A stretch of DNA of 12,819 nt from NCBI GenBank assembly GCA_016928755.1, contig JAFGKB010000121.1:1-12819 (forward strand). The letters are read 5' to 3'. The DNA comes from Anaerolineae bacterium (GTDB lineage Bacteria > Chloroflexota > Anaerolineae > B4-G1 > SLSP01). The translations under genes were made by a program, and so were the position numbers. A model generated the notes under the pieces. That model did no database searches. It was not told the origin of the DNA and saw only the letters and a program-made list of their open reading frames with translations. Positions 6,453 to 12,819 of the stretch are shown here, piece by piece; the first letter of the stretch is position 1, and each line of letters opens with the position of its first letter.

Positions 6453-7703
6453 ATGGATCAAACTTATCTGACTGAACTTGAAGAACGTTTTCTGCGTTAT
6501 ATCCGTATTGATACTCAAAGTAATGAGTTATCAACTACAGTTCCGACAACAGAGAAACAATATGATTTGTTAAGACTGCTGCGGCAGGAATTACTGGAGA
6601 TGGGGGCTAGCGATGTCGTCCTGACGGATTACGCTTGTGTCTTGGCTACCGTGCCGGCCACTATTGACGCTGCGGATGTGCCCACTGTGGCCTTTCTGGC
6701 CCATGTGGATACTGCACCGGCTTTCAGTGGTACAGGTGTTAAGCCGCTCGTGCACTGCAATTATATTGGTGGCCCCATTACCTTGCCGGAAGCTTCCCGT
6801 GTGCTTGATGAGCAGACCGCACCTGGTTTGGAGTCGAAGATTGGTGAGGATATCGTGACCGCCAGCGGGGATACACTCCTGGGTGCTGATGATAAAGCGG
6901 GAATTGCCATTATCTTAACTATGGCCCATTATCTCCTTGACCATCCAGAAATCCCGCATGGTGATATCCGGTTGTGTTTTACACCTGATGAGGAAGTTGG
7001 ACGCGGTGTTGCTCACCTGACCCCGGAGGATTTAGCTGCGGATGTGGCCTATACATTGGATGGTGGTCAGCTAGGTGAGGTAACCTATGAGACCTTTTCT
7101 GCTGATAGGGCCGTGGTAAAAATCACGGGTGTCTCTGTCCATCCCGGTACGGCTAAAGGGAAGATGGTCAACGCAATGAACCTGGCCGCGAAGTTTATTG
7201 ATATCTTGCCACAACATACCCGTACCCCGGAAACTACGGAGGGCACAGATGGATTTATTCACCCTTATATGGTACAAGGGACTTCTGCAGAAGTTGAATT
7301 GCACTTTATTCTCCGCGACTTCGAGATGGCGGGGTTGGAAGCACATGGTGAATTGATACAGTTAGTTGCAAAAACCCTACAAGCCTCTGAACCACGTGCT
7401 AAGATTGAGTGCACCATCACACCGCAGTACCGCAATATGCGCTACTGGCTGGAAAAAGATATGTTACCCGTTAACCTCGCGGTTGAGGCGATAAAGATGG
7501 CAGGGATTGAACCGCTTATGTACCCTATTCGTGGTGGCACAGACGGTGCCGGGTTGACAGCCAAAGGCGTCCCTACACCTAATCTCTTCGCCGGAATGTA
7601 CAACTGTCATGGCCCTTTTGAGTGGATAAGTTTGCAAGATATGGAAAAAGCAACCCTGGTTTGTTTAAAACTTGCGGAATTGTGGGCCAAACAGACTAAA
7701 TAG
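6453..7703 (+). CDS. pepT: Peptidase T, tripeptide aminopeptidase
   Basis: Predicted 416 residues, matching the PepT length of about 410. It is a cytosolic M20B di-zinc enzyme that removes the N-terminal residue from tripeptides. Landmarks: FLAHVDTAP (H84, D86), LGADDKAG (D146/D147), PDEEVGRG (E180/E181), YTLDGGQLGEVTYETF (201-215, with metal ligand D203), SVHPGTAKGKMVNA (228-241) and YNCHGPFEW (H386). The FSADRA stretch and the HPGTAKGKM motif separate PepT from other M20 enzymes. Start: the ATG at 6453 has GGAGAG 5 nt upstream; an in-frame TTG five codons earlier overlaps that site and is rejected. It ends at a strong terminator. Confidence 0.95.
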   Translation: MDQTYLTELEERFLRYIRIDTQSNELSTTVPTTEKQYDLLRLLRQELLEMGASDVVLTDYACVLATVPATIDAADVPTVAFLAHVDTAPAFSGTGVKPLVHCNYIGGPITLPEASRVLDEQTAPGLESKIGEDIVTASGDTLLGADDKAGIAIILTMAHYLLDHPEIPHGDIRLCFTPDEEVGRGVAHLTPEDLAADVAYTLDGGQLGEVTYETFSADRAVVKITGVSVHPGTAKGKMVNAMNLAAKFIDILPQHTRTPETTEGTDGFIHPYMVQGTSAEVELHFILRDFEMAGLEAHGELIQLVAKTLQASEPRAKIECTITPQYRNMRYWLEKDMLPVNLAVEAIKMAGIEPLMYPIRGGTDGAGLTAKGVPTPNLFAGMYNCHGPFEWISLQDMEKATLVCLKLAELWAKQTK

Positions 7704-7726
7704 CCACTTACCTTCCCAGAACCTTC

Positions 7727-7770
7727 ACAACCTTCCAGGGCATTTCTTGTGCTTTGGAAGGTTGTTTCTT
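7727..7770 (+). terminator. Rho-independent terminator of pepT
   Basis: ACAACCTTCCA (7727-7737) pairs perfectly with TGGAAGGTTGT (7755-7765), an 11-bp stem. The 17-nt loop can extend by GCA/TGC. A T-rich run (TTTCTT) follows. It is 23 nt after the pepT stop. It also lies just downstream of the minus-strand kinase stop (7796) and could act for both genes, although its minus-strand tail is poor. Confidence 0.85.
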
Positions 7771-7795
7771 GGATGGTAGTATGTTTGGGTGTCGC

Positions 7796-9385
7796 CTAGG
7801 CGGGTAAGGTCAGCGTAAAAACCGTCCCTTTTCCCGGTTCACTCTCAACGCTGATCTGTCCACCATTAACTTCCACGAGGTTGCTTGTAATTGCTAAGCC
7901 TAAGCCTACCCCATTCTCTTTGGTAGTGAAGAGGGGTTCAAAGAGTTTGTCAATATGCTCTCTGGGGATGCCGTCTCCTGTATCAATCACTGAAATCTGT
8001 GTCTGTTCCTCTTTACCCTCAGCTTTTATCAGCAGGCTTCCCCCATCCGGCATAGCCTCATAGGCATTACTTATCAGATTGGTGAGGACTTGCTCCATCT
8101 GTTGTGGGTCAGTATAAATTGTCAGGGTAGGGGCTATATCTGTTTCTATCTGTATATGGTTGGGTTGGGATTGACGAAGGATAACTTGTGCAACTAAATC
8201 TTTAACGGGAATGCGGATTTTTTCTAGAGGTTTGATACGGGCAAAATCCAATAAATCGTGAACAATACGCTCTGATTTTTTTACTTCTGCAATGATCATC
8301 TCTAGATACTGTTGCGTTGCTTCATCGGTCTGTGCTTTTGTGCAGGTTGCTTTTAGATAGTAAGCTGCATTTGCAATGATGTTTAAAGGCGTTCGTAGCT
8401 CATGGCCAACCCCACCGGCCAATTGTCCCAGGCTGGCTAGTTTCTCACGCCGCACCAATTGTTCTTGCGCTTGCTGTAACTCTTCAGTGCGTTCTTTTAC
8501 CATCATTTCAAGCTTCTCTGAGTATTCTTTTAAGGCTATTTCCACTTGTTTTTGGTGTGTGATATCCTGTCCGTATTCAATCAGCCCGCAAATTTGACCT
8601 GCATCATCAAAGACCGGGTAACCTCTCACTCTCCAGTATCGTCCATCAGGGGTTTCCATCTCTGTTTCTTGAGGTGCACCTGTTTCTAATGCTTTAAGCA
8701 CCGGGCATCCTTCGCAAGGGGTATTGCGTTGGTGCCATATCTCGTAACAGTGCAACCCAATGAGTTCTTCAATAGTCATGTGTACCGAATCTCCAGAAGC
8801 TTTATTTGCCCATTGGATTCTTAACTCTTTATCGTAGTAGGCGAACATCTCCGCCGTGCTGTTAAGAATCAGGGCTTTTTCACGCTCCGCTTGTTCTAGG
8901 GCTTCATATGTGCGTTTAACTTCTGTGATATCGTGCAAGGTTACAAGTACCTGGTAGGGGAGTTTTTCTCCCGGTTTGTAAAGCGGGATCGCGTTGACAT
9001 TCATCCATACATAGTCCTCTTTCTGGGGATTGTAGACACCTAGCGTGCGATCTTTGACTGGCTGCCCACTTTTCAGTGCGTATATTGAGGGCTGCTGGTC
9101 TGCCGGTAACTTCTCTCCATTTTCATCGATAATATCCCATTCTGGAGCTTCGGAAGTCCGGTTTAGGAATTCTTCTTGTGTAAGGCCCAGTAATTCCAAG
9201 GCTGTAGTATTTGCATCAATCAGTTCTCTATCGGCATTTTGATAGAATACACCTTGGGCCATATTCTCAAACAATATACGGTATCTTTGCTCCTGTTCCC
9301 GCAATGCTGCTTCATCTTGCTGCAAGGTTTCCATCTCTGAGCCGCTTTCTTGCTTACCCGCAATTTCTGATTTATATTTTATCAT
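7796..9385 (-). CDS. Soluble PAS-PAS sensor histidine kinase (orphan)
   Basis: 529 residues with no membrane helix, so a cytosolic sensor. A short coiled N-terminus leads into PAS1 (about 33-155, ending VTLHDITEVKR) and PAS2 (about 170-277, ending YGQDITHQK). A coiled-coil (about 278-315) follows, then HisKA with the phosphoacceptor in GHELRTPL (H328), and HATPase_c with N440 (NLISNAYEA), the D468-T-G-D-G472 box, and GVGLGLAI (492-499). All catalytic boxes look intact. PAS2 has three cysteines, C213, C224 and C227, in 'HCYEIWH...PCEGCPV', a motif found in a subset of PAS_4-type domains that suggests metal, haem or redox sensing. No response regulator is in the window. No Shine-Dalgarno supports the 9385 start; M18 is an alternative. 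Confidence 0.93.
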   Translation of the reverse strand: MIKYKSEIAGKQESGSEMETLQQDEAALREQEQRYRILFENMAQGVFYQNADRELIDANTTALELLGLTQEEFLNRTSEAPEWDIIDENGEKLPADQQPSIYALKSGQPVKDRTLGVYNPQKEDYVWMNVNAIPLYKPGEKLPYQVLVTLHDITEVKRTYEALEQAEREKALILNSTAEMFAYYDKELRIQWANKASGDSVHMTIEELIGLHCYEIWHQRNTPCEGCPVLKALETGAPQETEMETPDGRYWRVRGYPVFDDAGQICGLIEYGQDITHQKQVEIALKEYSEKLEMMVKERTEELQQAQEQLVRREKLASLGQLAGGVGHELRTPLNIIANAAYYLKATCTKAQTDEATQQYLEMIIAEVKKSERIVHDLLDFARIKPLEKIRIPVKDLVAQVILRQSQPNHIQIETDIAPTLTIYTDPQQMEQVLTNLISNAYEAMPDGGSLLIKAEGKEEQTQISVIDTGDGIPREHIDKLFEPLFTTKENGVGLGLAITSNLVEVNGGQISVESEPGKGTVFTLTLPA

Positions 9386-9586
9386 CGTGATTTACGATAA
9401 GGGTCTAACTTTTTTTGATTTTATCTCTTTCTTGATAGCAATTATTGGATTAAAATAGGGCGTATATAGACCCTGTGTGTTTATGATTGGCCCTATTAAC
9501 GGCTTTTCTGGGTTATGAGATGGTTTGTTTGATTTCTTATTATACAATAGGTTGTGATGGAGTACAATAACAATGAGGAGTACATA
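9386..9586. promoter_or_regulatory. Divergent regulatory region with interleaved inverted repeats
   Basis: 201 nt between the kinase and the PRTase-GGCT gene. It holds two perfect 8-bp inverted repeats: AGGGTCTA (9400-9407) with TAGACCCT (9467-9474), and AATAGGGC (9454-9461) with GCCCTATT (9490-9497). Their arms alternate, so both stems could not form as simple nested hairpins. A TACAAT hexamer (9543-9548) is a possible plus-strand -10 box with no good -35. GAGGAG (9575-9580) is the Shine-Dalgarno of the plus-strand gene. Confidence 0.4.
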
Positions 9587-11290
9587 ATGTCATCTATCCA
9601 GGCCCCAAATCTTGTCGGTTTCTGTGGCGCCGCACATCAAACCTGCGAAGAAATCGCTACTTTCGACCCTGATGTTATATTGACTCTGATGCACTCTGGA
9701 GAAGCTCCCCTCCGTGCTACCCAGGTGTTCTGGTCAGAGACACAGCCTAATCAACCATTTCCGTCGGTCGCACGTATCAACTTAGGACGTGAAAAGTGGT
9801 CTTTGTATTATAACGCTTTAATACGCATTGGACGACACGACTTGACGCCCTTCCAATTTCCTGTTGATACCTTCACCCTTGGCCACTGGTTGGCCTGGAT
9901 GGAGAAACATACAGATGTCCAGGAGGTATTACTTGCCCAATTAAAGGGCATTTTTGGTTATAGTGCACCACGACGTATCTTGATATTGGATGATTGGGAG
10001 AGTGGGGGTAAGACAAAGCAGTTAGTACTTGGCTTGTTGAAAATATATTTCCCGTTGGTTGAGACCCGCTTTGCGGCCGGCTTTGGCTCAAACTGGTGTG
10101 GTCGTTTAGGGGAGGCGTGGTTAAAGCAAGTTTTCCCTCGGTCTTTTGCGCGGATGCAGGTTGCCGATGCGGAATTAGAGAGTAAGGGCAAATTCCCCCG
10201 GCATATCAAGCAGGATTTGTGTCTATTAGTTCCCGGAACTGAGGATATTGCTCCTGAATCCGCGGCCTGGCAGCCGATAACCCTAAACAGTGATATTATT
10301 AGCCGTTTGGAGCCATTTTTACCTGCTGCATCCTGGTTGAGTTTATCACCTTGGGCTTATCAAACTATCGAGGCCCAGGTGCGGGCGTATGCTCATGCCT
10401 GGATGAGCGGTGAGTCGCCACGGGCCGAACCTCAAAAGTCGCTTTTCGCAAGATCGCGGCCACAAACTGGGCCATCTATGGTATTTTCCTATCGCTTGTG
10501 GCGTGACCGGCGGACTTCTTCTCTTGCAGAATCCCCCAAAGTGATTGAAAACATAGTCCGCCAGTTTGATAGGTTTGAATCTGGGGCCGCCCTCGAATGT
10601 CAGGTGAGTCATCCGAATAAAACCTATATTTTGCGTTCCCGTTTTGGGATTCTGGCTTATGGTTCCCTATTGGCGGAACCCGGTGTTGAAATAGCTAATG
10701 TGGTTGAGGAACGTATCGAAAATGTAGCGACGCCATTTGCTGTCGAGTATGCCCGGTCTAGCCGTAACCGGGCCGGGGCACCAACCCTAGTTCCGGTCCT
10801 CTCCGGTATCGGTGCCCCGGTTATGGCGCAAATACTGGTTATCCGGCCTGATACACCAGAGACGTGGACTAAAGACATTATGTATCGGCGTGAGATTAGG
10901 CGTGTGGGCGAAGAACGTTATAGTTATAACCATGAACGTCAAACCAAGAAATCGGATGGGGTATGTATTAAAGAAGTTTATAATCTGGCCGGGATTCCCG
11001 AGGTTTTGTATATTGATCTGGAATCGAACTTAAACTTTGTATTTGACCGTAGTCTTACTATTGATGAAAAGGCGGCTCGGTTAGCCCATCTAGCTGTAGA
11101 AAGCCTTAAATCTTGGACCTATGATTTGGGCCGTGATGGTATTCGTTATTTAGCTGATGCATTACGCTATGGTATCCATACCCCTCTGACAGAGGCTTAT
11201 TGTGCAGCTATTCTGAAACTTGCGGATAATGCCCCTGATTTAGAAACTGCGCGTCAGCGTTTAGCCAAGCGTAGAGGTCTTATAACTTAG
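9587..11290 (+). CDS. Putative phosphoribosyltransferase–gamma-glutamylcyclotransferase-like fusion
   Basis: 567 residues, not a named protein to me. Part 1 (about 25-175) reads as a type I PRTase: FDPDVILTLMHSGEAPLRATQVFW (26-49) resembles the N-terminal 'PDvIvgi.rGG..pa' segment, and ILILDDWESGGKT (131-143) resembles the PRPP loop (DDxxxxGxT). Part 2 (about 340-475) resembles the GGCT/AIG2 fold: FGILAYGSLL (353-362, substrate-loop YGSL at 358-361), then RAGAPTLVPV (395-404) and MYRREIRRVGEERY (432-445), whose E436 could be the acid/base residue. Part 3 (about 490-567) is helical, with RDGIRYLADALRYGIHTPLT (516-535). No signal peptide or membrane helix. Start: the ATG at 9587 has GAGGAG 6 nt upstream; ATG 9557 and GTG 9554 lack one. 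The domain calls are by eye and the reaction is unknown. Confidence 0.6.
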   Translation: MSSIQAPNLVGFCGAAHQTCEEIATFDPDVILTLMHSGEAPLRATQVFWSETQPNQPFPSVARINLGREKWSLYYNALIRIGRHDLTPFQFPVDTFTLGHWLAWMEKHTDVQEVLLAQLKGIFGYSAPRRILILDDWESGGKTKQLVLGLLKIYFPLVETRFAAGFGSNWCGRLGEAWLKQVFPRSFARMQVADAELESKGKFPRHIKQDLCLLVPGTEDIAPESAAWQPITLNSDIISRLEPFLPAASWLSLSPWAYQTIEAQVRAYAHAWMSGESPRAEPQKSLFARSRPQTGPSMVFSYRLWRDRRTSSLAESPKVIENIVRQFDRFESGAALECQVSHPNKTYILRSRFGILAYGSLLAEPGVEIANVVEERIENVATPFAVEYARSSRNRAGAPTLVPVLSGIGAPVMAQILVIRPDTPETWTKDIMYRREIRRVGEERYSYNHERQTKKSDGVCIKEVYNLAGIPEVLYIDLESNLNFVFDRSLTIDEKAARLAHLAVESLKSWTYDLGRDGIRYLADALRYGIHTPLTEAYCAAILKLADNAPDLETARQRLAKRRGLIT

Positions 11291-11306
11291 GTTTACAGGT
11301 TGGGAT

Positions 11307-12638
11307 ATGAACGACTTAGACGAAAGCAAAATAATTCTAAAAAAAGCCGTTGGGGCCATTCGGGCAGGTGATAAAGCAAGCGGTCGCCGTTTATTGGCAC
11401 AGGTTCTACGCTTGGACCCTGAAAATGAACTGGCATGGCTTTGGTTGGCCCATGCCGTTGACGAACGTTCACGGCGTCGCCAATGCCTAGAGAAAGTGCT
11501 GGCACTTAACCCTGGAAACGCGACTGCGCGTCGTGAACTCCAAAGCCTGGATAGCACATATAACTATGCCAGTAGTTACCCACCATCTGTTGCAGAAGGC
11601 GTCTGTGAGCGTTGTGGTCAGCCTCTTGGCCCGCAGCTTTTGAATTGCCCAGAGCGTTCTTCCGGTACTTGCCCTTATCTTGTTTCGAGTTCTGGGACTA
11701 TTGTAGAGCCGCGATATGGGATCTCTGCCATAATTTTCGGTCTGGCGATTGGCATTGTTGGTGCTATTGGGATAGACTTCCCATGGTTCTCCACACTTTT
11801 CGCTATTATCTTTGTCGCTCTGGGGATATATATGGCTTGGGGCCGGCGTGTGATGCTCTACAACCCGGAGACCGGGCAGATGTGGGAGCAACTCTCCATC
11901 TTTAGTGTACCGGTAAGATATATTACAACCTCGCCTTTTACCCCTGTCCCATCTTCTGGACAGATTTCTTATGCTCTGCAATATCCTGTTAGCGTAGCTA
12001 TGTTAACACTTTATCACCAGAGGCGGAACCGGAGCATTAAAGCCTGGATTAGTTATGCGGCCCAGGTGTTTTATGCTACTTTACTCAGTTTGGTGGCCCA
12101 AGAAGCCCTGGAGTTAAAAGTTGTCACTGTTAGGAAAGGTCTCTTTTTCTTCATATCCAGACGTATGTTTGTTCTGGTTCCGGGGCGCAAGGCTTATGAG
12201 GCTCCGGTTGAGGGCCTCCTTGAAAACCGGATTTTGCAGGGTGTGCTGGAATGGTCACAAAAGTTATTACCCTCCATTAATTTCCAAAACCATGTCTACA
12301 GTCGCAAATTACGCCATTGTGTTACATTACATGATATTGTATTATTAGTACTACGACGAAGTTGGAGTAGCCCCGGTCGCCGGTTAGTCAGTAGTATTGT
12401 TGGTAAAGACGCTGCGCAGCGTGGTCTGGGAGAGATGGGCGGATTACTCAACACCCGGTTTAAACTGGCGGATGTGGGCATAGGTTTATTAGAGGCTGAC
12501 TACGCTGTCGCCCAATCTCTGATTGAGCAATTTGCAATTCAAAATCCAGATGTGTCTGTGGAATTGCAACAGCACATTATAAAAGCCTTCAAGGCACGTA
12601 TTGATAAGGGACATCATAAAAGCACTTCTAGAGGCTAA
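11307..12638 (+). CDS. TPR / zinc-ribbon / two-TM protein of unknown function
   Basis: 443 residues. Order of parts: a TPR pair (about 6-80, with AGDKASGRRLLAQVLRLDPE and EKVLALNPGN); a zinc-ribbon-like cluster C100-x2-C103-x10-C114-x7-C122; two adjacent membrane helices (about 138-156 and 160-178); and a soluble C-terminal region of about 265 residues with no certain family. Its AWISYAAQVFYATLLSLVAQEALELKVV and PVEGLLENRILQGVLEW stretches are faintly like GPP34/Vps74 phosphoinositide-binding proteins, an untested suggestion. Two close helices leave both ends on the same side, presumably the cytosol, because the TPR and cysteine parts are cytosolic types. It starts 16 nt after the PRTase-GGCT stop, so it is probably co-transcribed. 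The Shine-Dalgarno is weak. Confidence 0.7.
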   Translation: MNDLDESKIILKKAVGAIRAGDKASGRRLLAQVLRLDPENELAWLWLAHAVDERSRRRQCLEKVLALNPGNATARRELQSLDSTYNYASSYPPSVAEGVCERCGQPLGPQLLNCPERSSGTCPYLVSSSGTIVEPRYGISAIIFGLAIGIVGAIGIDFPWFSTLFAIIFVALGIYMAWGRRVMLYNPETGQMWEQLSIFSVPVRYITTSPFTPVPSSGQISYALQYPVSVAMLTLYHQRRNRSIKAWISYAAQVFYATLLSLVAQEALELKVVTVRKGLFFFISRRMFVLVPGRKAYEAPVEGLLENRILQGVLEWSQKLLPSINFQNHVYSRKLRHCVTLHDIVLLVLRRSWSSPGRRLVSSIVGKDAAQRGLGEMGGLLNTRFKLADVGIGLLEADYAVAQSLIEQFAIQNPDVSVELQQHIIKAFKARIDKGHHKSTSRG

Positions 12639-12715
12639 GGCGTCTTACAAAAAAAGTGTAGTGTACCGATTTTCAGGGGCGTGCTGGGCTGGTTCAACAA
12701 AAGAGAGGTAACTTT

Positions 12716-12819
12716 ATGGGTATTTTTGCACCATCACCGGCTAAACCGCATTTACAGGAGGCGCGTAAGTCTTTTGATGCGGGTGAGCCAGAAGAGGCAC
12801 TACGGCATTTAACCTCTGG
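12716..12819 (+). CDS. TPR-like protein, 5' end only
   Basis: The first 34 codons of a gene cut by the window end. An AGAGAGG Shine-Dalgarno (within 12702-12708) lies 7 nt before the ATG. The start MGIFAPSPAKPHLQEARKS is followed by FDAGEPEEALRHLT, a TPR-helix pattern matching the N-terminal style of the preceding protein (AGDKASGRRLL). It is 77 nt downstream of the previous stop, and that gap has no terminator, so it probably belongs to the same transcription unit. The rest of the product cannot be known from here. Confidence 0.65.
   Translation, partial: MGIFAPSPAKPHLQEARKSFDAGEPEEALRHLTS

Noticed and set aside
9554..9586. GTG 9554 or ATG 9557 as start of the PRTase-GGCT gene
   Set aside because: Neither has a Shine-Dalgarno, while the ATG at 9587 has GAGGAG at 6 nt and the added residues (MMEYNNNEEYI) look like translated leader sequence.
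11487..11981. 164-codon minus-strand open frame
   Set aside because: It is antisense to the TPR/zinc-ribbon gene, whose frame has coherent TPR, cysteine and membrane segments. This frame shows none.

Overview
The window reads as ordinary bacterial chromosome with no mobile elements. It probably comes from a member of the Chloroflexota (Anaerolineae-like). This is an inference from several features together: a CspA-type cold-shock gene paired with a single-RRM protein, a two-TatA/B plus TatC operon, and a TPR/zinc-ribbon/membrane protein whose N-terminus (AGDKASGRRLL, LRLDPENELAWLWLA) is in a style I associate with Chloroflexota proteins. No rRNA, tRNA, IS element, prophage gene or CRISPR array was seen.

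Layout. 1-261: non-coding, with a degenerate heptamer repeat (111-169) and a hairpin terminator (176-208). 262-970, minus strand: a two-gene RNA-binding operon (csp then RRM protein) behind a perfect consensus sigma-70 promoter and a leader of about 170 nt. 967-3572, minus strand: a tightly packed operon of M20 metallopeptidase, GNAT acetyltransferase and DUF3592-like membrane protein, with gaps of 1 and 4 nt. 3573-3926: a 354-nt divergent intergenic region. 3927-5143, plus strand: tatA, tatB-like and tatC, including a 59-residue TatA. 5229-6287, minus strand: rlmN. 6453-7703, plus strand: pepT, diverging from rlmN and ending in a strong terminator. 7796-9385, minus strand: an orphan soluble PAS-PAS histidine kinase. 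9587-12819, plus strand: a run of at least three genes of unknown function. The first is an apparent phosphoribosyltransferase fused to a gamma-glutamylcyclotransferase-like domain, the second a TPR/zinc-ribbon/two-TM protein, and the third a TPR-like protein cut by the window end.

How the parts work together. Most of the window is housekeeping: protein export (Tat), rRNA/tRNA methylation (RlmN), peptide turnover (PepT, M20 peptidase) and cold or RNA-structure adaptation (Csp/RRM). The candidate for something undescribed is the 9587-12819 cluster. It diverges from a PAS kinase across a regulatory region with interleaved inverted repeats. It combines a nucleotide/PRPP-type fold, a glutamyl-cyclotransferase-type fold and membrane-anchored TPR/zinc-ribbon scaffolding. 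All functional statements here come from reading motifs by eye; no database search was run.
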